From the NCBI GenBank assembly GCA_022824615.1, contig JAJDZM010000270.1:1-41692 (forward strand): a stretch of DNA of 41,692 nucleotides, given 5' to 3'. Under the pieces are notes generated by a model. That model saw only the letters and a list, made by a program, of their open reading frames with translations. It made no database searches and was not told the origin of the DNA. Made by a program: the position numbers and the translations under genes. Source of the DNA: Candidatus Binatia bacterium (GTDB lineage Bacteria > Desulfobacterota > Binatia > Bin18). Shown here piece after piece: positions 7,973 through 15,293 of this stretch; position 1 is the first letter of the stretch, and each line of letters begins with the position of its first letter.

Positions 7973-8959
7973 ATGACGAGAATCTCCACAGCGGGTCGGC
8001 TGAACTACCTTGATTCCTCTCTGCAAAGTTCGCTCTACCGCAACGGTAAGGTGCTCCTCCGACGCGATGCGGACGGCAGCGACAGCGATATGCAGGGAGT
8101 CATCTTTGATGAGCGGCAGATGCCGGTCCACAACGCCCGCCTGCTCGACGGGCAGAACGGACACGCGCCGCGCAGCCTTGAGACCAACGGCTTTGAACTC
8201 CTGACCCGTCCCCTTGAGCGCCCCGACCTCGATTTTTTCGATCATCAGGAAGTCATTCAGGACTACTACCGCCAATGCACCCGGATCGTCAGCGCAGCGA
8301 CCGGGGCGGCCTCCGTCGCAGCCTTTGACCACAATGTCCGCTCAGCCGCGGGCAAGCAGAGCCAGCGGCGCATTCGCGGCGGGCAGCAGGTGCAGGGTCC
8401 GGCCTCTATCGCCCATGGGGACTACACCCTGCGGAGCGCTCCAGAACGGCTGCAACAGCTCGCCCAGCCGCCCGGCGGTAACGACACCCTGCGCTCGGTA
8501 CTCGGCCAGGACCAATCGCTCGTTGAGCCCGAAAAGGCGAACCAAGCCCTCGCTCCAGGCGGACGCTTCGCCATCATTAATGTCTGGCGCAATATCGCCC
8601 CAGAGCCGGTCGCAACCCACCCTCTCGCGTTATGCGACGCGCAGAGCGTCCATCCCGAAGACCTGGTGGTGTTCGAGATTCACTATCGAGACCGGGTGGG
8701 CGAGAACTATTTTTCCAAGTACGCGCCGCGGCACCGGTGGTACTCCTACCCGGCGATGACCCGCGATGAGGCCCTGCTGATCAAGCAGTGGGACTCGGCC
8801 GGGCCGCTCGCCCGTTCAGAGGGACATCGGGCCGATAGCGACGCTGCCCAATCGCCGTGCACCTTCAGTTTTCACACTGCCTATCAGGACCCATCCACCC
8901 CTCCCGATGCGCCCGAGCGGTGGAGCATCGAGGTCCGCTGTATCGCCCTGTACGCCTGA
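7973..8959 (+). CDS. CmcJ/NvfI-family oxidoreductase
   Basis: A 328-residue protein of the CmcJ/NvfI family (7-alpha-cephem methoxylase P8-like, also fungal AsaB and GA4-desaturase-like proteins). Recognisable segments are VAAFDHNVRSA near residue 120, the Ala-His-Gly-Asp-Tyr-Thr motif followed by SAPERL, FAIINVWRNIAPEP with HPLALCDAQSV, and a long conserved end: FEIHYRDR, YFSKYAPRHRWYSYPAMTRDEALLIKQWDS, FHTAYQDP and RWSIEVRCIALY. Known relatives take part in secondary-metabolite tailoring, probably as Fe(II)/2-oxoglutarate-type oxygenases. The exact reaction here is unknown. GGGAAGGA lies before the start. It converges on an MFS exporter gene across a short gap holding a hairpin repeat. Confidence 0.8.
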   Translation: MTRISTAGRLNYLDSSLQSSLYRNGKVLLRRDADGSDSDMQGVIFDERQMPVHNARLLDGQNGHAPRSLETNGFELLTRPLERPDLDFFDHQEVIQDYYRQCTRIVSAATGAASVAAFDHNVRSAAGKQSQRRIRGGQQVQGPASIAHGDYTLRSAPERLQQLAQPPGGNDTLRSVLGQDQSLVEPEKANQALAPGGRFAIINVWRNIAPEPVATHPLALCDAQSVHPEDLVVFEIHYRDRVGENYFSKYAPRHRWYSYPAMTRDEALLIKQWDSAGPLARSEGHRADSDAAQSPCTFSFHTAYQDPSTPPDAPERWSIEVRCIALYA

Positions 8960-8972
8960 ATGAGAACGGTAG

Positions 8973-8994
8973 GGGCAACCCCCTGTGGTTGCCC
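8973..8994. repeat. Short intergenic hairpin repeat unit
   Basis: GGGCAACC (8973-8980) and GGTTGCCC (8987-8994) form a perfect 8-bp stem around CCCTGT. The unit sits in the 43-base gap between two convergent genes. I recall very similar units (GTAGGGGCAACCCCCTGTGG core) as dispersed copies in environmental bacterial genomes, so it is called a repeat rather than only a terminator. There is no T-run. Confidence 0.5.
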
Positions 8995-9002
8995 GGTGGG
9001 GC

Positions 9003-10220
9003 TCATGACGGCTGACGAAAATAGGCTCGCGCCCGGCCTTCGGCCTGAGTGCGAATCAGCAGGGTCAGCAGCAGACTGCTGCCCAGGGTTGAGGCGACAA
9101 GCGCATAGGACAGGGCGGAGTAGCCGATGTGGGCCACCGCCAGCCCCCCGATAGCCGCCCCGACCGCATAGCTGGCATAGCCGCTGCCGGACAAGACGCC
9201 GGTCAACGTTCCTCTCGCGGTTCCGCCCACATCGACGCCGACAACAAAGAGAAGAGTTGCCAGCGGCATGGTGAGCACCATAAACACGCTGGTGATAGCC
9301 ACGCTCAGCCACAGGCCGTCGTCTAAGACAAAAGCGGCCATGCCCGGCAGGGTCGCGAGGAGTGCTGTAACCGCTGCTATGGACAAACGCCCTTGGCTCT
9401 TCCCTATTTTTCCACCCAGAAAGAGACCGCAGGTGGTGCCGAGGGCGACAATGGAAACCGGCAAAGCCAGATCTGCGGTGCTGAGCTGATACGTCACTTG
9501 GAGAAAAGGCGGAAAGAAGGTCATAATGAGTCCGTAAGCGGTTCGGACGGTCAGGTTGGTGAATGCCAGCAGCCAGGTCACAGAAAAACGTCCGACCTGT
9601 CTCAGGCGGCTGCCAAGGATGAGCAGCTTCTGCTGGGTGTTATGTTCCGGCGTGTAGAGAAACACCATCAGCGCGCATAACAACAAGACGCCGCCGACGG
9701 AAAAGAATGCCGCTCGCCAGCCGGCATACGCGGCAATGAGGGTGACGAACGGGACGCCGAGCACGCTGCTCAGACCCGGCTGGGTCGTCACCACGGCGAC
9801 TCCCAGCGCCCGTTTCTCAGAGGGCAGGAGGTCGCCGAGCAAGGCAATACACGTGGGTGGGACCATGCCCCCGCCTATACCGGCGAGGATGCGGAACACT
9901 GCCGCACTGGGCAGATTCGGCGCCAGAGCCGTTCCGACTGAAGCCAGACCGACCAGCAATGCGCCAGCCAGTAAAATCGGCTTTCGGCCATAGGCGTCGG
10001 AAAACGGGCCGACGACAATGGCCGTTGCGGCCCAGGCGACGGCGGCCGAGGTGACGAGCTGGGCCACGGCCGGAACGGTGGTATGCCAGTCGTGCGACAT
10101 GGCGACCAACAGCGGCCCCAACATGCTGAGCGCGGTCAAGACGGCAAAAACCGTGCATCCGATTATGATAAGGAATAGGGGCGTGTTGACGGGGCGGGTT
10201 GGTTCTGACGAAGTTGGCAT
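9003..10220 (-). CDS. MFS transporter (DHA1-like exporter)
   Basis: A 405-residue major facilitator protein with about 12 transmembrane segments. After TM2 comes the canonical loop 2-3 motif G-P-x-S-D-A-Y-G-R-K-P-I-L (around residue 70), and motif C-like GGGMVPP and PGLSSVLGVPFVTLIAAYAGWRAAFF follow, typical of drug/H+ antiporters with a 12-helix layout. It would export small molecules from the cytoplasm. Its place between a CmcJ-like oxygenase and a toxin-antitoxin pair, on the opposite strand to both, gives no substrate clue. No strong ribosome site is seen before the ATG. Confidence 0.85.
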   Translation of the reverse strand: MPTSSEPTRPVNTPLFLIIIGCTVFAVLTALSMLGPLLVAMSHDWHTTVPAVAQLVTSAAVAWAATAIVVGPFSDAYGRKPILLAGALLVGLASVGTALAPNLPSAAVFRILAGIGGGMVPPTCIALLGDLLPSEKRALGVAVVTTQPGLSSVLGVPFVTLIAAYAGWRAAFFSVGGVLLLCALMVFLYTPEHNTQQKLLILGSRLRQVGRFSVTWLLAFTNLTVRTAYGLIMTFFPPFLQVTYQLSTADLALPVSIVALGTTCGLFLGGKIGKSQGRLSIAAVTALLATLPGMAAFVLDDGLWLSVAITSVFMVLTMPLATLLFVVGVDVGGTARGTLTGVLSGSGYASYAVGAAIGGLAVAHIGYSALSYALVASTLGSSLLLTLLIRTQAEGRARAYFRQPS

Positions 10221-10273
10221 GGATGCGTGTGACGAATCGCGCTATCAGGTTGCCGCGGACAGAGCAACAACCG

Positions 10274-10357
10274 GTGTGCCTTAGGCAAGACTTAACGATA
10301 TATTCAGGGGAGGAAAGGTTGGCAGTCCATCAGCTTGACTGTTGTCATAAGGCACAC
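10274..10357. promoter_or_regulatory. Spaced inverted repeat upstream of toxin-antitoxin genes
   Basis: GTGTGCCTTA (10274-10283) and TAAGGCACAC (10348-10357) are perfect inverted copies with a 64-base spacer, ending 19 bases before the toxin start and within the divergent gap to the MFS gene. Toxin-antitoxin promoters commonly carry such paired operator half-sites bound by the antitoxin. The spacer contains an AT-rich stretch (ACTTAACGATATATTC) suitable for a promoter. Confidence 0.4.
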
Positions 10358-10376
10358 AATGTCTTAATCTTTCGAC

Positions 10377-10646
10377 GTGGGGCGTTATCGTTGGAGTTCT
10401 GAAAAAAGCCTTCAACTCAAGAGGTTAAGGGGCATTAGTTTTGAGCAAGCGGTCATGCACATTGAGCAGGGCGATGTGCTTGATATTATTATCCATCCAA
10501 ACCCGAACAAGTATCCTGGCCAGCAGGTACTCATCCTGAATATTAATGGATATGCTTATGCCGTTCCCTTTGTCGAACAAGGAGAAGACCGTTTTTTGAA
10601 GACCATTATCCCGAGCCGAAAACTTACGAAACAATATCTCAGGTGA
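10377..10646 (+). CDS. BrnT-like toxin (RNase-type)
   Basis: An 89-residue protein with the pattern of BrnT/DUF4258-like toxins: Y-R-W-S-S-E-K at the N-terminus, the R-G-I-S-F-E-Q-A helix (residues about 18-26), DIIIHPNPNKYPGQQVLILNINGYAYAVPFVE, and the C-terminal F-L-K-T-I-I-P-S-R-K-x-T-K-Q-Y-L that is a hallmark of the group. BrnT toxins cleave mRNA during stress. A GTG start is used because it gives the expected N-terminus; no strong ribosome site is seen. The antitoxin gene follows after three bases. The local base composition is more AT-rich than the flanks, a sign of transfer. Confidence 0.75.
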   Translation: MGRYRWSSEKSLQLKRLRGISFEQAVMHIEQGDVLDIIIHPNPNKYPGQQVLILNINGYAYAVPFVEQGEDRFLKTIIPSRKLTKQYLR

Positions 10647-10649
10647 TCT

Positions 10650-10931
10650 ATGCCAAAATATTATCTAGACGATGAAGAAAAGGAACTCATTGAGTCTGTT
10701 GAGAAGGGTGAGTGGCAATCGGTCAAAAAGGTCAAACAAGAGATCAAGAAGCATCAGACGTATGCCGCGAATACTCTTCGAAAAGACAAGCGAGTGAACA
10801 TCAGAATTTCTTCTCAGGACTTAGAGCAGCTCCAGGCCAGAGCGGTAGAAGAGGGTATTCCATACCAGACGCTCATGGCGAGTGTCCTCCATAAATTTAT
10901 TTCTGGACGTCTCGTGGAGCGGTCTCGATAA
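10650..10931 (+). CDS. CopG/BrnA-like antitoxin
   Basis: A 93-residue protein. The C-terminal half has K-R-V-N-I-R-I-S-S-Q-D-L-E-Q-L-Q-A-R-A-x-E-E-G-I-P-Y-Q split into the beta strand and two helices of a ribbon-helix-helix (CopG) fold, ending with the T-L-M-A-S-V-L-H-K-F helix. The N-terminal half is charged and probably wraps the toxin. It should neutralise the BrnT-like protein encoded three bases upstream and repress the shared promoter, where a perfect spaced inverted repeat is present. Toxin before antitoxin is the normal order in BrnT systems. Confidence 0.75.
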   Translation: MPKYYLDDEEKELIESVEKGEWQSVKKVKQEIKKHQTYAANTLRKDKRVNIRISSQDLEQLQARAVEEGIPYQTLMASVLHKFISGRLVERSR

Positions 10932-10967
10932 CCTGCCTGACACAGGCAGCTTGGGAAGAGAGTCGGC

Positions 10968-11675
10968 ATGACAAAAAAAGTCTGCATTGTCACCGGTGTC
11001 GGACAGGGAACAGGGCAGGGGGTCGTCCGTCGGTTCGCCGAGGGTGGCTACCGGGTTGCCATGCTGGCCCGCAATACGGAACGCCTCACCCGGTTTGAGC
11101 AGGAGATTGCCCAAACCACGGCATATCCGTGTGACATCAGCAATGAATCGGAAGTGAACGCCACGGTTGCGGCCGTTGCCGAGCGGCTCGGACCGCCGAC
11201 CGTCCTGATTCATAACGCCGTCAGTTTTGATGCGATCTTTGGTACCTTCCTGGAGATTGACCCTGCGGCTCTTCAGCACAACTTTCAGGTCAACACCATG
11301 GGGCTGCTGTATATGGCTCGGGCGGTGACGCCGTATATGCTCGAAGCCGGGCAAGGCGCGATCATGGTGACGGGCAATACGGCGTCGAGACGGGGCCGCC
11401 CGCAATTTGCTGCCTTCGCGCCCACCAAAACCGCTCAGCGTATTCTTGCCGAATCCATCGCCCGTACCCTTGGTCCGCAAGGCATCCACGTGTCTTTTCT
11501 GGTCATTGACGGTGGTATTGATATGCCGTTTGCCCGTACCTTGCTTGCGGACAAACCGGACGACTTTTTCATTCAAACCTCGGCGCTTGCCGACACCATC
11601 TGGCACGTCGTCCACCAGGACCGCTCGGGCTGGACCTTTGCGCTTGACATCCGACCGTTTGGGGAGGAATGGTAG
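10968..11675 (+). CDS. SDR family protein with Phe in place of the catalytic Tyr
   Basis: A 235-residue short-chain dehydrogenase/reductase. The Rossmann motif T-G-V-G-Q-G-T-G-Q-G is at residues 9-18 and the HNAV (NAG-like) strand end is present. Where Y-x3-K is expected the sequence reads F150-A-P-T-K154, so the catalytic Tyr is Phe. A Ser is placed in GNTASRRG before it. SLARTLGPQGIHV-like and IDGGID segments are typical of a subgroup of SDRs that often has F-x3-K. It may be a weak or non-oxidoreductive member. It starts 36 bases after the antitoxin and has its own GGGAAGAG ribosome site. Confidence 0.85.
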   Translation: MTKKVCIVTGVGQGTGQGVVRRFAEGGYRVAMLARNTERLTRFEQEIAQTTAYPCDISNESEVNATVAAVAERLGPPTVLIHNAVSFDAIFGTFLEIDPAALQHNFQVNTMGLLYMARAVTPYMLEAGQGAIMVTGNTASRRGRPQFAAFAPTKTAQRILAESIARTLGPQGIHVSFLVIDGGIDMPFARTLLADKPDDFFIQTSALADTIWHVVHQDRSGWTFALDIRPFGEEW

Positions 11676-11701
11676 GTCGGCAATCCAGACAAGGGAGGCG
11701 G

Positions 11702-11995
11702 TTACATCGCCAGATAGGTATTGATCGCCTTCTTGCCGTCCACGACAAGAGCAATATCAACGCTCTCTATTGCCGGTTGTGTCGTCAGTTCCAAGGTTGT
11801 TCGGACATCGTTCACAGCGTGCTCGGTGACATCGGCGATAACGTAGAGTTTCCGCTTCCCGAGATCGGCCAGGGTGTGGATGATGGTCACACCGGGAGAG
11901 GGGGTCATGAGCCGTTCCTGGACGACTTGGGCCGCGGCTCTATTCTCTGTATGATTCGCTCCTGCGCGCCATGTGATGGTAATTAACACGTTCAT
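11702..11995 (-). CDS. Hypothetical 97-residue protein, possible dimeric alpha/beta-barrel
   Basis: A small protein with alternating strand-helix pattern: a MNVLITITW strand, an Asn/Ala/Glu-rich helix, the TIIHTLADLGKRKLYVIADV strand pair, a helix with V-N-D-V-R-T-T, then the SVDIALVVD strand. This resembles ferredoxin-like dimeric barrels such as DUF3303 or muconolactone-isomerase-like proteins; the match is tentative. The GGGAGGC ribosome site just before the ATG supports it as a real gene. It converges with the SDR gene (27-base gap) and diverges from the first Rieske gene across 262 bases, where no gene or clear promoter was seen. Confidence 0.6.
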   Translation of the reverse strand: MNVLITITWRAGANHTENRAAAQVVQERLMTPSPGVTIIHTLADLGKRKLYVIADVTEHAVNDVRTTLELTTQPAIESVDIALVVDGKKAINTYLAM

Positions 11996-12257
11996 ATACG
12001 CCTCCCGTATGAAAGAGTGCCTGCTTATGGCCTGCCTGTTGTACTGCTTTTTGACGAGGCTGCAAACCGTTCCTTCTGACGCAGAACTGATGGAGAGACT
12101 TGTCCGATATTTCGTCTGAGACAGGCCGGCGCGGGGAACCCCTCACGCTGGGTATTTACTCAGTGTGGTATTACCCTCTCTCCAGGAGTGGTATGAGACT
12201 GGAAAGGAGACCGGAACTGGTAACCAGACGCGAGGGAAAGGGGGGATTCCTCTTGAT

Positions 12258-13493
12258 ATGACGACACAAGCGCACAATAGGGACTCAGGCACGAGCAGCA
12301 CAGTCTGGCACGAGGCTTACCCGGAGCTCGGAACCGGGCCGATTCCGATTGAGCCGTGTGTTTCAGCCGAATACTTCGAGTTGGAGCGAGAGCGCATTTA
12401 TAAGAAGACCTGGCTCAATGTGGGCCGCATCGAACAGCTTCCTCGGCCTGGAGATTATTTTGTTAAAGACCTGACCGTCTGTGACACGTCGGTTATCCTG
12501 ACGCGCGGCCGGGACGGCGTCCTGCAAGCGTTCCATAATATGTGTTCCCACCGGGGTAATAAGATCGTGTGGGATCAGCATGGCTCGTGTCAGAATTTTA
12601 CGTGTAAATTCCACGGCTGGAGCTACGGTCTCAACGGCAGCCTGAGATTCGTTCCGGATGAAGAACGCTTCTGCGACCTCAAAAAAGACCGGCTCGGTCT
12701 CACGCCGGTCCGGGTCGATGCATGGGAAGGTTTTATTTTTATCAACCTCAACCCGACCCCTACGGAAACCCTTACCGAACATCTCGGCGAGCTTGGAGCC
12801 GGATTGGAGGGCTATCCGTTTGCGCAGTTGAAGACCTGCTATGCCTGGCATACGGAACTGAAGGCCAACTGGAAAGTGCTCAAGGATGCCTTTCACGAAG
12901 CCTATCATGTGCCCTTCTTACATAAACGCTCCCTGCCCGATTCGTTTACCAGCCCGGACAATCCGTATGCCCACGCTTTTGCGTTTAAGCTGTATGCACG
13001 CAACCACCGCATGTCCGTCTTTGGGAACCCCGGCCATCAGCCGAGCCCGGTCGAACTCCTGGCCCATCGCTTCGGAGCGTCAATTGTCAGACGCGACTGG
13101 GAGATGGCTGACTTACCGCCGGGGGTGAATCCGACCCGGAGCCCGTTTTGGGCCTTCGACGCCAATATGATTTTTCCCAATTTCGATGTGTTCGTTTTTG
13201 ACGGCACTTACCTGACGCACCATTTCTGGCCGCTCGCGCCGGACCGGACCCTCTGGGAAGTCAAGACGTATTTCCCCGACGCTCGCAACGCCGCGCAGCG
13301 TTTCAGCCAGGAGTACAGCAAGGTGCTGCTGCGCGAGGCCCTGCTGGAGGATGCCAGTACCCTGGAGGCAACCCAATCCATGCTGGCCTCAGGCGCGAAA
13401 AAAGAATTTGTGCTCCAGGACCAGGAACTCCTGGTCCGGCACGGGCATAAAGTCATCGAGGACATGGTCGGTTTCTACCGGGCCAGGGCCTAA
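12258..13493 (+). CDS. Rieske non-haem iron oxygenase alpha subunit (copy 1)
   Basis: A 411-residue oxygenase alpha subunit. The Rieske [2Fe-2S] ligands are Cys96-x-His98 and Cys116-x2-His119 (CSHRGN ... CKFHGW). The mononuclear iron site is in NWKVLKDAFHEAYHVPFLH: Glu214, His217 and His222. These enzymes insert O2 into aromatic or other C-H substrates using electrons from a ferredoxin or reductase, none of which is encoded in the window. ATG 12258 is chosen because a G-run ribosome site (AGGGGGGATT) precedes it and paralogs begin at the same place; a GTG at 12165 would add 31 unrelated residues. Copy 2 follows after 147 bases with no 108-residue partner gene between them. Confidence 0.92.
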   Translation: MTTQAHNRDSGTSSTVWHEAYPELGTGPIPIEPCVSAEYFELERERIYKKTWLNVGRIEQLPRPGDYFVKDLTVCDTSVILTRGRDGVLQAFHNMCSHRGNKIVWDQHGSCQNFTCKFHGWSYGLNGSLRFVPDEERFCDLKKDRLGLTPVRVDAWEGFIFINLNPTPTETLTEHLGELGAGLEGYPFAQLKTCYAWHTELKANWKVLKDAFHEAYHVPFLHKRSLPDSFTSPDNPYAHAFAFKLYARNHRMSVFGNPGHQPSPVELLAHRFGASIVRRDWEMADLPPGVNPTRSPFWAFDANMIFPNFDVFVFDGTYLTHHFWPLAPDRTLWEVKTYFPDARNAAQRFSQEYSKVLLREALLEDASTLEATQSMLASGAKKEFVLQDQELLVRHGHKVIEDMVGFYRARA

Positions 13494-13640
13494 ATGCCGG
13501 CAGTGTGATATTGACCAAAAGGCCAGAACATGTTTTAGATTCGGGCTTCACCACGTCGTGTGTGTCCCGACCGGGTTCCCGGTCAGCGAATATGGACATC
13601 GGACCATGGAATAGGAAAACCAACCCAGGGAGGCAATGGA

Positions 13641-14930
13641 ATGAGTGCAACACCAAACGGAACTCTGGCAAACGGCAACGGCGCGGCCGGCGGCTATAAG
13701 TGGCATAATAAATATCCTCATCTCGGGACCGGCCCGGTTCCGGCGGATGTGTTCACCTCGCAAGAGCAATTTGAGTTGGAGCGGGAGCGGATTTTCAAGA
13801 AAGTCTGGCTGAACGTCGGGCGGGTGGAACGGATTCCGAATGCGGGCGACTATTTTGTCCAAGACCTGGCCGTGTGTAATACCTCGGTGATTGTTGTCCG
13901 CGGTAAAGACGGGGCCGTGCATGCCTTTCATAATATGTGCTCGCACCGGGGGAATAAAATCGCGTGGGACAAGGACGGGACGTGTCAGAATTTCACCTGC
14001 AAGTTTCACGGCTGGAGCTACGGCCTGGATGGGAAGTTGAAGTTCGTGCCGGACGAAGAGAGCTTTTTCGATCTCAAGAAAGAGAGTCTGGGTCTGACAC
14101 GGGTGGCGGTGGATGTGTGGGAAGGTTTTATCTTCGTCAATGTCGATCCCAATCCGACCGAGACCCTACAGGAGTATCTGGGCGACCTGGCAACCGGACT
14201 GGAGGGCTACCCATTTGGCGAATTTTCAACCACCAGTACCTCGTGGACCTCGGAGGTGAACGCCAACTGGAAAGTCATCAAGGATGCCTTTCAGGAAGTG
14301 TACCATATTGCCTTTTTGCACAAACGCTCCATCCCGGACTCGTTTACCAGCAAAGACAACCCCTACGCCCACAGCCTGGATGCCACCCTGTATCCGCGCC
14401 ACGGCAGTATGTCGTTGTTTGGCAGCCCAGACTACAAACCGAGTCCGGTAGCCAAACTGGCGGCCCAGTATGGGGAGATTGTCATCCGTAGCGATTTCTC
14501 GATGGACGGTCTGCCGGCAGGGGTAAATCCGCTGCGGAGCGAAGCCTGGTCGCTGGACCTGAACGTCATCTTCCCGGCCTTCTTTGTTGACGTTTCCCAG
14601 GGATCGTATTTTACCCATCAGTTCATGCCGATTGGCGTGGATAAGACGCTGTGGACCTCGACTCAGTATTACACCAAGGCGACCACGCCGGGGCGGCGTT
14701 TCAGCCAGGAATACGGCAACGTGATCTTCCGCGATATTATCATGGAAGATGGCCGGACCTTTGAGGAAACCCAGTCCATGCTCTCGTCCGGGGCAAAAAA
14801 AGAGTTTTATCTGCATGACGAAGAGATTCTTATCCGCCACAGCCATCATGTCATCGACCAGATGCTCAAGGGACAACCCGTCGATGCGGCGTTTGCTGCC
14901 AATGGAAAGGAGGCGGCTTCCCATGCCTGA
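13641..14930 (+). CDS. Rieske non-haem iron oxygenase alpha subunit (copy 2)
   Basis: A 429-residue paralog of copies 1 and 3. It keeps CSHRGN and CKFHGW as [2Fe-2S] ligands and NWKVIKDAFQEVYHIAFLHK for the iron centre (Glu, His, His). The N-terminus has a low-complexity Asn/Gly/Ala stretch (ANGNGAAGG) before the conserved YPHLGTGPVP segment, and the C-terminus is longer by an Ala-rich tail. ATG 13641 has a clear AGGGAGG ribosome site eight bases before it. The gene's 3' end overlaps the 108-residue partner gene by eight bases, so the two are translationally coupled. Divergence from copy 1 suggests different substrates or a hetero-oligomer. Confidence 0.92.
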   Translation: MSATPNGTLANGNGAAGGYKWHNKYPHLGTGPVPADVFTSQEQFELERERIFKKVWLNVGRVERIPNAGDYFVQDLAVCNTSVIVVRGKDGAVHAFHNMCSHRGNKIAWDKDGTCQNFTCKFHGWSYGLDGKLKFVPDEESFFDLKKESLGLTRVAVDVWEGFIFVNVDPNPTETLQEYLGDLATGLEGYPFGEFSTTSTSWTSEVNANWKVIKDAFQEVYHIAFLHKRSIPDSFTSKDNPYAHSLDATLYPRHGSMSLFGSPDYKPSPVAKLAAQYGEIVIRSDFSMDGLPAGVNPLRSEAWSLDLNVIFPAFFVDVSQGSYFTHQFMPIGVDKTLWTSTQYYTKATTPGRRFSQEYGNVIFRDIIMEDGRTFEETQSMLSSGAKKEFYLHDEEILIRHSHHVIDQMLKGQPVDAAFAANGKEAASHA

Positions 14931-15249
14931 GGCACGCTTACCCGAGCAGTTCCGGGATTTGGAGCAATGGATGGCCTGGTCGTTGGAAACCGAAGGCGAG
15001 CGGAGCGACCACCGTCAGGCCAGCGCCATGGAAGACATCACCGCCTTTTATGAGGCCATGCTGGCGCGCATGGACGAGGTGCTGCCCTATCTGGAGCAGT
15101 TCAGCCTGGAGGAACTCCCGGACGACGCCCGGCACTTGTTTTACCTGACGCTGTCCCTGGCGGAAGTGGCGCCAGCGGTTGAGCAGTTCGGCCAACCCAG
15201 CGTGGTGGACGGATACGACATCAAACGCTTTGTCGCCACCCACAGATAG
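14923..15249 (+). CDS. 108-residue helical Rieske-associated protein (copy A)
   Basis: A small acidic, mainly helical protein of unknown function. It shares length and core with the protein at 19724-20050: W-x-L-x-T-E-x-E-R, R-Q-x-S-x-M-x-D-I-x-A-F-Y-x-A-M-L, Y-L-x-Q-F-x-L-E, A-R-x-L, L-S-L-A-E-x-A-P-A-V-E-x-F-G-Q-P and a final D-x-x-R-F-V. The start overlaps the Rieske copy 2 stop, with GGAAAGGAGG just before it. It is not like the cystatin-fold beta subunits (about 160-190 residues) of ring-hydroxylating dioxygenases. Repeated coupling to Rieske alpha genes argues for an accessory, assembly or substrate-delivery role, which is an inference. Confidence 0.8.
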   Translation: MPEARLPEQFRDLEQWMAWSLETEGERSDHRQASAMEDITAFYEAMLARMDEVLPYLEQFSLEELPDDARHLFYLTLSLAEVAPAVEQFGQPSVVDGYDIKRFVATHR

Positions 15250-15293
15250 GACACGCAGCAGTCGTAATACGACCCCGCGTGTCAGGAGGAGCC

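Noticed and set aside
13569-13584. GACCGGG/CCCGGTC stem between Rieske copies 1 and 2 as a terminator
   Set aside because: The loop is only two bases unless pairs open, and no T-run follows; it may be chance in GC-rich DNA.
14923-15249. The 108-residue protein as a dioxygenase beta subunit
   Set aside because: It is too short and helical; beta subunits have about 160-190 residues and a cystatin-like strand-rich fold.
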